Below are positions 1 through 10,593 of a DNA stretch of 64,000 nucleotides, piece after piece (the first letter of the stretch is position 1; each line of letters opens with the position of its first letter). This DNA comes from Asterella californica (Eukaryota > Streptophyta > Marchantiopsida > Marchantiales > Aytoniaceae). The stretch lies in NCBI GenBank assembly GCA_036924285.1, contig JAYKYS010000005.1:20620001-20684000 (forward strand). Reading direction: 5' to 3'. The position numbers and the translations under genes are program-made. The notes under the pieces were generated by a model. The model was not told the DNA's origin. It saw only the letters and a program-made list of their open reading frames with translations, and did not search any database.

Positions 1-490
1 GAGACTAGGTCTTCTGACCCGATTTACACGACTTTTACAAAGAAATCTATCTTCAAGGACCTGAGGAAGTTCTTGAAAGACCTACAGTACCTCGAGGGAT
101 TGGATGCCGAGCAGAAGGTTGTCTTCTTACACAAGGCATGCCCCTACGTCATCTTCCAGGGTATCTTGTTTAGGAAAGGACATGACGAGAAGCTGAAGAG
201 ATGTCTTGAGCCTCAAGAGATTAAGCCAGTGATCACGGATCTCCACTATGAAGATGCTGAGGGTCACTATGGACTGAAGACGACGGTGAAGAAGATGTTG
301 GACGTCGGTTACTGATGGTCAATCATGTACAGAGACACTTTTCAAGAGATCAGAAGATGTGATGCATGCCAAAGGGTGGGAAAACCGACAGCTACTACCA
401 AGTGGCCTCTTACTCCCATTTTATCTCTCTCTCCTTTTGAAAAGTGAGGGATCGACTTTGTTGGACCAATCGCTATAAGACATGTTTTAG
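1..490 (+). pseudogene. Ty3/gypsy integrase N-terminal fragment (D1)
   Basis: The frame open from base 1 reads as the zinc-binding (HHCC) end of a Ty3/gypsy integrase. It has a His pair in LHYEDAEGHYGLKTTV, a Cys pair in RRCDACQRVGK, then the start of the catalytic core (GIDFVGPIA) near 448-474. Two in-frame TGA codons, at 313-315 and 445-447, break it. The catalytic D,D,E region is missing because the fragment is replaced near 490 by reversed GE sequence. It differs from families B and C, so it is a third gypsy lineage. The junction is placed by loss of similarity and may be off by about 20 bases. Confidence 0.75.
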
Positions 491-663
491 GAAGACACTC
501 GTCTTCCGGCTCATGGATGAAGTTGATTTTTACCTCATCTTAAGTCCTTCTCCCGCTAAGCAGAGGGTAAACTTAAATAACAAAGTTAATTCAGTTATAT
601 ATACACAAAGTTAACTTAAAAAAATTGAAAAAATCCCAAAATGTGCAAGTTGTGAACAGCACA
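490..663 (-). mobile_element. GE element, 5' terminal fragment (GE-5)
   Basis: Read on the minus strand from 663 this begins TGTGCTGTTCACAACTTG and continues with the AT-rich leader seen at 63525 (minus), 3637 (plus) and 7103 (plus). It includes the 'cttaagat' block that follows the leader. Only the first 170 bases or so remain before the join to the integrase fragment. No coding sequence is left. Confidence 0.6.
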
Positions 664-1187
664 AAAAGCAACAAAATAAATCAAGAAGTGTTGACTTTAC
701 AATTTGGATGAGTAATCAATATACAATATGGTGGAAGACGTAGGCAGGCAACGAGTAAACATTATTGTGAGATAGAAATCTTTCAGTGACGAAAGAACTT
801 TGTATCGATCTAAGTTTCCGACGAGGTCGAAAGAAAAAAGATAAATCTTTCTATTTGTGAATTCTTGTTTTTCGCTTTTGTTAATTAATTGATTAGTTGT
901 AAAGTAAATAAGAAGAATAGGTAGTAGAAGATAAAAGATAAAAGTAGAATAGTGTAAATTAGAAGTTCAGTGAAGAAGATATGTTCTTGAAGAATCAATT
1001 GAAGTTGTGAAGTCAGCTTGGATGAAGTTCATCATGAATGGATTCTTTGGATGAAGTGTTTTCTAACGATATGTTGTGCGAGACAAACGGAATCCGAATG
1101 ACAAAGTTACAGACGACTGAAGTATCGATGAAGTCAGTGAGGAATGACTTCTTTGTACTTCAGCTGACGAAGAACTTTGGCAGAACT
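664..1187. other. AT-rich spacer, no recognised feature
   Basis: About 520 bases between a GE 5' end (663) and a GE 3' end (1188), both reversed. It is purine-rich with runs of 'aagataaaag'. No convincing ORF, RNA gene or copy elsewhere in the window was seen. It may be older host DNA that received both GE insertions, or a diverged element. Confidence 0.4.
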
Positions 1188-2045
1188 TGTAGTGTCTCAG
1201 GATTTCTCCTTTAGCCCATTTAGCATAAAAGATATCGTTCTCACAGGGGATTTGCACAAGTATCGCTGCTCTAAGTTCTAAGATCTGTTCAAACACACAA
1301 ACACACCGGTTTTATCTAGAAATCTCGTCTTCTCACAAAACCACACGACTTCCAGACCCTTCAGAAGATGCCCTGGATCCAAACAAACAACTACTACTTA
1401 AAATATCACACAACTATTCACTGGGAAACTCGGGAAGACGTCTCCTGCTGCACGGTCATGACTTCTGGTCTTCTCATGACAATCTTTTCGAAGCAATTCT
1501 CGACTTCTGGGTTCAATTCGGCTTCTCACACCTCTAGAAGACTGCTCCTGCTTTGTAGACATCAAATTACCACTATCTATCACACATTGCTCTTCCAATT
1601 TCCAACGGGGTTAGATCAATCACATGGTGTATGTCCCTTGTAACCTTCCCAGGCTTCTGCCTACGGAAACGGTCTTCTTGCAACACTACAACGACATTCA
1701 CCTTCACGGAAGCTCAATAGAAGTCTAGGAAGCTCACTAGAAGAAAATAAGAAGTTGGGAAGATGAGAGAAGATGGGGAAGAAGAGAAAATCCAAACAAG
1801 AGGAAACAAAATGAAAATGAGGAATTAAGACTCCGACAATCTTTTAGTCCGGATCTTGACTAACAAGCCATCCCTACTTGTAATAATTCGGAGAAAAAGA
1901 CCACAAATTGACTTACAATTACACAGTCTTCTACTCGAGGATGTCGTCTTCTGCTATGAGAAGAAGTCTTCTTTCTTCTTTTGTCGTTGCTCTGACTACT
2001 TTGTCGTCCGGGATCGCTTATCCATAGGACTGTTCGACGTGGATC
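1188..2045 (-). mobile_element. GE element, 3' terminal fragment (GE-4)
   Basis: Minus-strand copy of the GE 3' non-coding end, closely matching 21700-22538 and 24100-24919. On the minus strand it ends at 1188 with the CACTACA terminus preceded by 'cctgaga'. Shared blocks include the 'gactaacaagccatccct' segment near 1857-1876 and the stretch with 'gatctgttcaaacacacaaa' near 1283-1302. It is cut at 2045, inside the 'acgtggatc' block, by the family C LTR. That makes GE-4 older than C1. Short ORFs here are not conserved coding sequence. Confidence 0.7.
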
Positions 2046-2885
2046 TGTAAACCCTCCGCGGTCCTATCGATCAACTATCCTCCTCAATCTCTTAACCTCC
2101 ACGATAGTCATCGATGAATCTGCAACATGTCGAACATGTCTTTCACTCAAGGGTCACCTCTGATGGCTTTGAGGGAAGCACACCATGAACTTGAAGAGAA
2201 AAATGCTTAGTTCACTCATTCATACACTCATAAACTCATCAACTAAAATCCTCCATTCTAACGACATCTCTCAAGTTCTCACATGCTAAAATATCACACA
2301 CTCTCTATATTACTCAAGTTGTCATTACAACAATGTGAAAATAAAGATGAGGAGCTATTCTCTACTCCTCTATTTATACATTCTAGGTTTTTACTTGGAT
2401 ATTACTTAAGGTAAAAGCATTAATCACATGGACTTCTTACCTTTTCACATGGGTTTATTCCTTCAAAGTCAACAACTTCTAGAAGGATTTTGAAATATTC
2501 TCAAGGAATCTCGAATTTCCACCCCCTCTACACTAAGACCCACTAGAAAGGAGACATGTGGAATCTTTTCTTGTTTTTAATGCTCACAAAGTCCACAACT
2601 TTAATCCAACCACTAATATCAAGTCAAAAAAGAAATAAGGGATATTTTCCACCTCCTTTCCACCTTTTAGACAAGATGACAAGATAGTAGTGCTCACTCT
2701 TTAGCAAATATCTGATTTCTGCCCAATAGTACAACTAAGTTTAACCATAACTAATTTTAGCTAGTCATGACTAACTTGATATCTCCTTAAAGTACTTGGG
2801 CAGCAAATAAACATTCTCCACACTTAGCTATAACTAAACATCTTACTAATAGACAAACTTCTTATGTGTAACATAGGTGTTTACA
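2046..2885 (-). repeat. Family C LTR (3' LTR of C1)
   Basis: An 840-bp LTR with inverted ends TGTAAAC...GTTTACA. It is near-identical in long blocks to 43873-44742. It lies directly downstream, on the minus strand, of the C1 integrase and a purine-rich tract (the complement of 'ttttacccccgg' at 2886-2897). The left flank is the GE 3' end. The right-hand LTR of C1 is not in the window because C1 is cut at 25911. A target duplication therefore cannot be tested. Confidence 0.8.
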
Positions 2886-3636
2886 TTTTACCCCCGGACT
2901 AAATTTTCACTCCGTCCTCGGAGTGAAGAGAGAACTTTCGTCTATGAAATAACTTCAACTTGTCATGGTTGACACGATCAAATCTCCTTCCTCCCAGTTC
3001 TTGAAGGTCATATGTGAAGTTGCTCCACACCTTATCTACAGCAAAAGGACCAGAATATCTAGGAAGAAACTTCTTCCTAGCCCTCTTGAATCTGATAGCA
3101 TCATACAACATTACCCAGTCTCCGACTTGAAAAGGTTTTACCTCCCTCTTACCCAATCGTTTGTCGTAACTCTTCTTTTGATATGTTTGAGCTCGTTCCT
3201 TCCGGATCATTGCTACCGCTCGGGTCCTCTTCCAACTCCATGAGTTGCTCTCTTCTTGATCTGACCACGTCTTCTCTCCTCGACCTCTTCAACTTTCATT
3301 GAATAGTTTGAAAAGTATCCAATTCGAATTGGATCGGCAACTTGGACTCCATTCCATTAACCAGTTAAAATGGGGAGTACTCAGTAGAAGTCTTTGTTAT
3401 CTTTCGATACTCTATGTAGCATGTAGCCTCTTATCCCAAGTATGTTTCGTAGTCTCAACACCAGCATCTTTGACGAGCATCATACAAAGTGTAAGATTGG
3501 TCTTCTCCGCAAGATCATTAGCATTTGGTTTGTATGAGATAGTTACTTGTGACTTGATAGAAAAGTGTTGTAGCATAGCAGTAGTCATGCTCCCTACAAA
3601 CTCTCCTCCTCTATATGAGACCAACTCTTACAGACA
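2886..3636 (-). pseudogene. pol: Family C integrase, C-terminal half (C1, distal piece)
   Basis: Minus-strand remnants of the C1 integrase. At 2899-3210 the C-terminal domain contains VKPFQVGDWVMLYDAIRF and a GPF-type motif (RYSGPFAVDKVW), then HDKLKLFHRRKF. At 3412-3624 there is part of the catalytic core around SYRGGEF and SYKPNAN, where an aspartate expected near RGGEF is lost. Frames are shifted between these pieces. The integrase resumes at 24925, beyond the 21-kb GE-1 insertion. C2 at 44756-45500 is the closest relative in the window. Confidence 0.8.
3632..3636. repeat. Left target duplication of GE-1 (AGACA)
   Basis: AGACA precedes the GE-1 start, and GGACA at 24920-24924 follows its end. 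The related C2 site near 45490 reads 'acggacatcc', so GGACA is the likely original and the left copy carries one G to A change. Five bases. Confidence 0.7.
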
Positions 3637-5625
3637 TGTGGTGCCAACAAATTACAGGATTCACGAATTTTTGAAATTTTTGAGATTAATAACTTGTTTG
3701 TATAACTGAAGAAGCGTTGTTACTTAAGATTACTGCTTCCTTAGAAGATGATCTTATGAGCTGTTTGTAATAATAAGTTGACTTCTTCGGAAGACGACCG
3801 TCTTCCGGGAAGCGTCTTCTCAGTGATGTCTTCGGAAGAAGAAAGACGGCAGAAGACGGAAGACGGCGGAAGACACGCATCTTCCGGAAGACGGCAACCA
3901 CGGAAGCTTAACCACGTAAGGAGTAGGTGCACCTACCAGGTAGCACCGAACAGGTTAGGTAGGCCAGGAGTGTCGAAACCCCTAAACTGCGGGGAAGTCA
4001 ATGCAAGAAGAGCATTAGCACAGAAACCTACCTGCTTCCCGCATCGAGAGATTAGAGACTGAGAAGATCGATTTAGGCAGCGAGTTGATTTGGGTGAGGA
4101 AAGCAGCGAGCGAAATCGAGTGAGGACAAGATCGATTCGAAGTTAGAAGGAAGGCGAAATCGAACTACTGAGCGCAGGAAGCGTAGTGAACTGAATGCGA
4201 TTTCTATGAGCTCCCGGAAGCTGACATTGGAGGGTGGCTGAGAGGAATTGAAGATGGAATTGAGGCGTAGCCAGAAGCTGACAGCGGAAGCAACCTTGTG
4301 GGGTCGCATTGGAGCTGGAACCAGAGCCAGAAGCGCGCGGAAGATCGAGACAGCTCGGGAAGTCGACAGAAGACAGTAGAGGTTCTTCTCATGTTCTCTT
4401 CCCTTTCACACTGCTTCTCGCCTTTGCTTGGTATCCCCCGCGCTTCCCCCGGTTGTTTGCAGGCAGCCTGATCGATCAACCCCCCACCCCTATTTTCCTA
4501 TTGTGACATTGGGTGCGGAAGCGCTGCCCAATTTCTGTCAGACATCTTCTTGCTTCTTCTCAAGTTCAATTCGAGCTTCTCTACCCCTAGCCCTCAAATT
4601 GGAGGTCCCCGCTATCAATTTCCCTACCCTACCATCTCTCTACGCCCGAAACCTTGAACAAATGACGCTTCGGAAGATCTGAATATCTTCGGAAGACGCT
4701 TCTGAGATTGGAACATCTTCGGAAGCCTGACTGTCTTCAGAAGACCGACTGTATACAATTCGTATCAAGGGTGGATTTGCTTTGCTTTGGTATTAAGAGA
4801 GGCTTGGTACGAATCCTGAGTGGCGTGGTGAGTTGTTTTGTTATTTCGAGAGGGTGGAAGTCGGGAACTAGGCCTGTGCCTCCCGAACTTCCAAGCTTCT
4901 CCAATCCACATCTTCCTAGAGAGATTAGAAGACTGGAATGGCTAGCAAAATGCGCGAGAAGACGTGAGGGTCCATTTCGGATCTCTTCTGTCTGACCCAT
5001 AGCAGCCAATTCCTTCTTCTTCCCGAACTTAAGAGAGAGTCGTGAGAAGTCTTGCTGGCAGAATCTGGAGAGAATGTCTTCCCATCATGCAGCAAGCTTC
5101 TTCTGAGTGTGTATGAGAGGTGAGAAGTCAGAAGAACAGAGTGCAAATGTCTTGAGTCTGTTGTGAGGATAGATTGCGCGTAGGAAGAAGAAGACAGGTG
5201 AGACCAGTGAAGGGAAGCCTGACTTCAGGAGGTCTTCCGAGAAAGACATTGAATCGGAAGCTGTCCTGGGAGTCTTCCCAGAGGCCACTGTCACCGCAAG
5301 AGCCCGCAACCATCTTCTGAACCTGTTATGCACTCTATGTTTCGTGAATCTTGTATCCTTTGATAGGAAGTAGGATGTAATGCAAGGTGGGTTGTCTTCT
5401 TGGTAATCCATGCGAGGCCTTGCTTAGTTAGGATTGTTTAGATATAGCTTGGAAGACGAGAGCTATCTAGGAAGCACTGTTAGAATCCCGGAAGACGGAG
5501 TAGTTGTCTTCTGGAAGACTAATCTCGACTTCTGAGAAGTAGAAGTTAGACTGTGGGCACTTGGGAAGGACTGAGCCTTCAGCTCACAGTAAGTGCGTGT
5601 GCCTTAGTGCAATAGATCTTCCAGT
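3637..5625 (+). repeat. GE-1 leader: GAAGAC/GTCTTC-rich non-coding region
   Basis: About 2 kb with no convincing coding sequence. From about 3780 to 3895 the motifs GAAGAC, GTCTTC and CTTCCGGAAG are packed in both orientations. A MYB-type AC-element cluster with a 14-bp palindrome lies at about 3922-3960. The same leader recurs at 7103-8990 (plus) and at 61670-63525 (minus), which defines it as part of the element. It probably holds promoter and 5' UTR, because the Gag-like ORF starts at its end. No clear TATA box was assigned. Confidence 0.6.
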
Positions 5626-6187
5626 ATGTCGATGCATCCTCGAGGGTTGGTGTTACCGGCAGCAGAGTTGGCCGAGGCCACATCCTTTCTCAAGGAGTTG
5701 GGTCCCGACTTCTTCCTGTGGGATTGGAACCTCACCGACCAAGGGCTTCTAGAGGAGGTTTGGGCAGCATTACCGCCTCGCAACCGTGTACATGCGAGGA
5801 CAGGAGTAGCTCGAGGAAGACCATCTTCCTGGATTGAAGATTGGTGGCGTAGGACCTTCCACAGATCAAAATCCGAGGACCGAGGGTATTGGCTCGAGAA
5901 GAAGATCTTGCCCAGATCGTGAGTGAGTGGCATGTGCATGGGAGCACAACTTGCCTCTTCATGGAGGACAGGCAGCGCCGGAACGAGTGGAAGATCGAAT
6001 CTTACCGAGAACCGAAGAAGTGATTTTTGACGAAGCTGTTCCTGCATCTCTTCCCCAAGGGGAAAACGCAGAAGACGAGGTACCTTGGAGATCAGGACGT
6101 AGAGTTCCTGGAAGCAGTATGAGATGAAGGAGTGCCCGTCAACTGGGCTCATTCTTCCACATCTACGTACAGGCGGAGCTAGCGTAC
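5626..6187 (+). pseudogene. GE Gag-like ORF, N-terminal domain (GE-1)
   Basis: The ORF begins MSMHPRGLVLPAAELAEATS and contains WDWNLTDQGLLEEVWAALP and a tryptophan-rich block (EDWWRRTFHR). After a stop near 5920 the homology continues in other frames with RYLGDQDVEF. Copy GE-3 on the minus strand (61583 down to 61068) keeps the same order (HPRGLVLSQVELIG, EWWRRAFHR, LHLFPKGKTQKVRYLGD). This shows that one ancestral protein spanned the block. I do not recognise the domain by name. The spacing before an acidic and coiled-coil part suggests a structural, Gag-like protein. Several frameshifts and stops make this copy non-functional. Confidence 0.5.
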
Positions 6188-7102
6188 TTGGGTACCCCGG
6201 CGGGAGGACACTTGACAGCTTTTTTCTGCTACTTATACGTAGCTATGGGGGATCTCACGAAAAGGCAGTTGGTGAAGTATGGGCCAACCGGGCAACATGA
6301 GACGAAGGAGGAGACCTCGGAAGAAGATGACCGAGCAGCAGCCGCAACTCCTCCTCCCACTCTGATGCCGTAGCTGAAGTCCGCCTCTCATCAGAAGATG
6401 CTTCTGGCGAGGGAAGACGACTCCAGTGGGTCAGAAGACGTCACGCCTCTGAGGAAGATGGGCCCTAGAAGTGTACCTAGGAAGACCACCTTCCTCATAC
6501 ATTCGGGATCAGAGTCTGACTCGGAGGAAGAGCCGCTGAGTACCCGACCGGAGTAGAAGACCGCTTCTGCAACACCATGGAGTCTTCCAAAGACAAAGGA
6601 TGGATGGATACTCCTACTGCGATGCGAGGAAGCGCAGTGAAGAGGACCGCTTCTACCATGGGGAGAGATCTTCCACCTCGGAAGATGAAAAGAGTAGCTT
6701 CTTCCCATGTGCAGAAGATGAAGAGCATAGTGGTGGAAGAGGCATCCTTGCTCCTGTAAGACAAGGTCGACACCTCCGACCGAACTGTGGAGATGAACTT
6801 GTCTTCCGCAAGAAGAAGACTGGAAGAGTTCAGCGCCTTCTTCCACGCATAGATCCAGCCAGCTATGGAGTTGCTGGAGAAAAGAGCGAAGGCTCAGGAG
6901 AAGCCCTTGCAGCCTGGATTCGGTCTGCGCACCTTGATGCGTCAGGAATAAGGCCAGAAGAAGACAGAAGCGCTTGAAGCTAGTCCGCACCACGGAGAAG
7001 CTCGCAGCGAGGTACAAGGTGGAAGCAGCCGCTTCTGCCAATGAGCTGACCCAACTGAAGAAGGGCAACCAAGAGTTGCAGGCGCGTTTACAGCAGCGCG
7101 AT
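6188..7102 (+). pseudogene. GE Gag-like ORF, middle part, broken by GE-2
   Basis: Continues the GE protein: FFCYLYVAMGDLTKRQLVKY, then an acidic Ser/Asp/Glu tract (SGSESDSEEEPL near 6505-6540). A linker resembling a damaged zinc knuckle follows (YSYCDARKRSEEDRFYHG near 6610-6660). Then come MNLSSARRRLEEFSAFF and a coiled coil (ELTQLKKGNQELQARLQQRD). Stops occur at about 6554 and 6758, with others further on. The frame is cut at 7102 by insertion of GE-2, and the same sentence of protein resumes at 22544. In GE-3 the knuckle is a complete CX2CX4HX4C. Confidence 0.55.
7098..7102. repeat. Left target duplication of GE-2 (GCGAT)
   Basis: GCGAT precedes GE-2 and recurs at 22539-22543 after its end. 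The uninterrupted homologous site at 9830-9840 (acgcgaccaagagg) shows the sequence is contiguous without the insertion. Confidence 0.9.
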
Positions 7103-9000
7103 TGTGGTGCCCACAAATTACAAGATTCACAAATTTTTGAAATTTTTGAAATTAATAACTTATCAGTATAACTGAAGAAGCGTTGTTACTTAAGATTACG
7201 GCTTCCTTAGCAGGAAGATGATCTTAAGGGCTGTTTGTAATATTAAGTTGACTTCTTCAGAAGACGACCGTCTTCCAAAGAGCGTCTTCTCGGTGGTGTC
7301 TTCGGAAGATGGAAGACGGCGGAAGACACGCATCTTCCGGAAGACGGCAACCATGGAAGCTTAACCACGTAAGGAGTAGGTGCACCTACCAGGTAGCACC
7401 AAATCGGTTAGGTAGGTAAGGAGGGTCAAAACCCCTAAACTGCAGGGAAGATGCACAGGAAGCGCATTAGCACAGAAACCTACCTGCTTCCCGCATCGAG
7501 AGATTGGAGAACGAGAAGATCGATTCAGGCAGCGAGTTGATTCGAGTGAGGAAATCAGCGAGTGAAATCGAGTGAGATTAGGATCGATTCGAAGCTAGAA
7601 GAAAGACGAAGTCGAACTGCTGAGCGCAGAAGAGTGTCGAGCTGAAGACGGTTTTCTATGAGCTCCCGGAAGCAGCCTTGTGGGGTCGCATTGGAGCTGG
7701 AACCAGAGCTAGAAGCGCACGGAAGATCGAGATAGCTCGGGAAGTCGACAGAAGACAGTAGAGGTTCTTCCCATGTTCTTTTCCCTTTCCCATTGCTTCT
7801 CGCCTCTGCTTGGTATCCCCCGCGCTTCTCCGGTTGTTTGCAGGCAGCCTGATCGATCAATCCCTCACCCCTATTTTCCTATCGTGACATTGGGTGCGGA
7901 AGCGCTATCCAATTTCAGTCAGACATCTTCCTTCTTATTCCCGAGTTCAATTCGAGCTTCCCTACTCCTAGTCCTCAAATTGGAGGTCCCCGCTATCAAT
8001 TTCCCTACCCTACCATCTCTCTACCTCCGAAACCTTGAACAGAAGACGCTTCGGAAGATCTGAACATCTTTGGAAGACGCTTCTGAGATTGGAACATCTT
8101 CGGAAGCCTGACATCTTCGGAAGATTGTCTTCAGAAGTCGATTGTACACAATTCGTATCAAGAGTGGATTTGCTTGGGTTTTGTGTTAAGAGAGGCTTGG
8201 TACGAATCCTGAGTGGCGTGGTGAGTTGTTTTGTTATTCCGAGAAGTTGGAAATCGAGAACTAGGCCTGCCTCCCGATCTTCCAAGCTTCTCCAATCCAC
8301 ATCTTCCTATAGAGACTAAAAGACTAGAATGGCTCTGGCAAAATGCGCGAGAAGACGTGAGGGTCCATTTCAGATCTCTTCTGTCCGACCCATAGCAGCC
8401 CATTCCTTCTTCTACCCGAACTTAGGAGAGAGTTGTGAGAAGTCTTGCTGGTAAAATCTGGAGAGAATGGTCGAGGGTCATGTCTTCCCATCATGCAGCA
8501 AGCTTCTTCTGAGTGTGTATAAGAGGTGAGAAGTCAGAAGAACAAAGTGCAAATGTCTTGAGTCTGTTGTGAGGATAGATTGCGTGTAGGAAGAAGAAGA
8601 CAGGTGAGACCAGTGAAGGGAAGCCTGACTTCGGGAGGCTTCCGAGAAAGACATTGAATCGGAAGCTGTTCTGGGAGTCTTCCAGAGGCCACTGTTATGC
8701 ACTCTACGATTCGCGAATCTTGTATCTTCTGATAGGAAGTAGGATGTAATGCAAGGTGGGTTGTCTTCTTAGGAATCCATGCGAGGCCTTGCTTAGTTAG
8801 GATTGTTTAGATACAGCTCGGAAGACGAGAGCTATCTAGGAAGTACTGTTAGAATCCTGGAAGACGGAGTAGCTGTCTTCTGGAAGACTATTTTTGTCTT
8901 CTGAGAAGTAGAAGCTAGACTGTGGGCACTTGGGAAGGACTGAGCCTTCAGCTCACAGTAAGTGCGTGTGGCTTAGTGCAACAGATCTTCCAGTATGTCG
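7103..9000 (+). repeat. GE-2 leader, non-coding
   Basis: Homologous to 3637-5632 with small indels. It keeps the GAAGAC/GTCTTC cluster (7255-7345), the AC-element palindrome (about 7378-7391) and the conserved 'gggcacttgggaaggactgag' approach to the ORF. No independent coding sequence was seen. At 9000/9001 the leader is fused directly to the middle of the GE ORF by the internal deletion. Confidence 0.6.
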
Positions 9001-9690
9001 AAGGCAGTTGGTGAAGTATGGGCCAACCGGGCAACATGAGACGAAGGAGGAGACCTCGGAAGAAGATGACCGAGCAGCAGCCGCAACTCCCTCTCCCACT
9101 CTGATGCCGTAGCTGAGACCCGGCTCTCATCAGAAGACGCTTCTGGTGAGAGAAGACGACTCTAGTGGGTCGGAAGACGCTACGCCTATGAGGAAGATGG
9201 GCCCTAGAAGTGTACCTAGGAAGACCACCTTCCTCATACATTCGGGATCGGAGTCTGACTCGGAGGAAGAGCCGCTGAGTACCCGACCGGAGCAGAAGAC
9301 CGCTTCTGCAACACCAGGGAGTCTTTCGAAGACAAATGATGGATGGATACTCCTACTGCGATGCGAGGAAGCGCAGTGAAGAGGACCGCTTCTACCATGG
9401 AGAGAGATCTTCCACCCCGGAAGATGAAAAGAGTAGCTTCTTCCCGTGTGCAGAAGTTGAAGACCATTGTGGTGGATGCCTTGCCTCTGGAAGACAAGGT
9501 CAACACCTCCAACCGAACTGTGGAGATGAACCTGTCTTCCGCAGGAAGAATACTGGAAGAGTTCAGCGCCTTCTTCCACACAGATATCCAACCAGCTATG
9601 GAGTTGCTGGAGAAGAGAGCGAAGGCTCAGGAGAAGCCTTTGCAGCCTGGATTCGGTCTGCGCACCTTGATGCGTCAAGAAGAAGGCTAG
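9001..9690 (+). pseudogene. GE-2 Gag-like ORF, middle part
   Basis: Contains the GE block GQHETKEETSEEDDRAAAA, the acidic tract SGSESDSEEEPL, then the frame from 9343 with PRKMKRVASS, MNLSSAGRILEEFSAFF and QPAMELLEKRAKAQEKPLQ. A single TAG at 9688-9690 separates this from the coiled-coil ORF in the same frame. The frame is therefore nearly continuous from 9343 to 10257. The N-terminal domain is absent (internal deletion). The knuckle-like region lacks two of the four ligands seen in GE-3. Confidence 0.55.
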
Positions 9691-10257
9691 AAGAAGACAG
9701 AAGCGCTGGAAGCTAGTCTCCGCACCACGGAGAAGCTCGCAGCGAGGAGCAAGGCGGAAGCAGCCGCTTCTGCCAAGGAGCTGACCCAACTGAGGAAGAG
9801 CAACCAGGAGTTGCAAGCGCGTTTACAGCAACGCGACCAAGAGGTTCTCCGAGTGCGAGGGAAGATCACCGCCCTCGCAAAAGAGAGGACGACATGGAAG
9901 ACGCAGCGGGAAGCCGTAGAAGCACGAGTTGCAGCCAAGAAGATGCAGCGGGAAGCAGCGGAAGCTCGTGCGCAAGAGATGCTAGCACAGTCGGTGGAGA
10001 CACTTCGGAAGAAGTTCAACTTCACCGCGGGTAGGAAGTTGCTTACTCTGGCTAGAGACTGGGACGAGGAGTCCAGAGCGAGGTTGGTCGAGTGCAAGGA
10101 GAGCATGTTCAGGTATTTGGATCAGCAGATAGAGAGAGTGAAGACACTCTATGGTCTTCCCTTGACTCCGTCACCTGCAACCGCGTCTTCCCAAGCTCCA
10201 GCACCATCGACTGGATCCGGATTGGAGAAGGAGGAGTTCGACCTCGCTGTCCACTGA
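9691..10257 (+). CDS. GE coiled-coil protein segment
   Basis: Longest clean coiled-coil frame of the GE family. It starts after the TAG at 9688 and includes the 148-residue stretch from 9811. Heptad-like, Glu/Arg/Ala-rich sequence (TTEKLAARSKAEAAA, RKSNQELQARLQQRD, REAVEARVAAKKMQ, AAEARAQEMLAQSVETL) runs into a more globular part (KKFNFTAGRKLLTLARDW, CKESMFRYLDQQIERVKTLY). It ends in a Pro/Ser/Thr-rich tail. The TGA at 10255 corresponds to a sense codon in GE-1, so this copy is truncated. A self-assembly role is inferred from the coiled coil. No enzymatic motif is seen. Confidence 0.5.
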   Translation, partial: KKTEALEASLRTTEKLAARSKAEAAASAKELTQLRKSNQELQARLQQRDQEVLRVRGKITALAKERTTWKTQREAVEARVAAKKMQREAAEARAQEMLAQSVETLRKKFNFTAGRKLLTLARDWDEESRARLVECKESMFRYLDQQIERVKTLYGLPLTPSPATASSQAPAPSTGSGLEKEEFDLAVH

Positions 10258-10593
10258 GTAGTTACAGCGTTGGAAGCCGAGAAGACACCGGAAGATGCCC
10301 CGGAAGACAGGAAGAAGAATCATCTTCCCAAGTATTCCGCGTGGAGGAAACGACTTCCCCGGACCCCTATGAGGTCACCGTGGTCCCTAGTGCCGCACCA
10401 ATATCTCAGAAGAGCGAGGAAGCACTGCTCGACCCAGCTTCCCAGAAGACGCTTCCGTCTTTCGAAGCAGAAGCAGAAGCCAAGGAAGAAGCAGCAGCAG
10501 CGACAGCAGGGCCAGCACAAAACGATGAGGAGGAAGCCACCTCATTGACACCCGAGGTAATCGCAGGGCTTTCTAGCTTATCAGAAGCCGCGT
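10258..10593 (+). pseudogene. GE Gag-like ORF, acidic C-terminal part, cut by B1
   Basis: Homologous to 22984-23345 in GE-1. It encodes VEETTSPDPYEVTVVPSAA and a Glu/Ala-rich tract ending EVIAGLSSLSEAAL. B1 is inserted directly after GCCGCGT at 10593. The protein tail continues at 20987 in non-homologous, probably non-coding, sequence. Confidence 0.5.
10590..10593. repeat. Target duplication of B1 (GCGT), left copy
   Basis: GCGT at 10590-10593 is repeated at 20983-20986. The empty site survives in GE-1 at about 23334 (gccgcgttaag). A 5-bp GCGTT reading is possible if the LTR is taken to begin with G. The perfect inverted ends TGTCG/CGACA favour 4 bp. Confidence 0.85.

Noticed and set aside
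5604..6152. 182-codon minus-strand ORF over the GE-1 Gag-like region
   Set aside because: It is antisense to the conserved HPRGLVL frame, and the GE-3 copy supports the sense protein.
6391..7116. 241-codon minus-strand ORF, also seen at 9130-9816
   Set aside because: Antisense to the GE acidic and coiled-coil frame. Its openness follows from the GAAGAC/GTCTTC-rich, Ser/Glu-coding composition.
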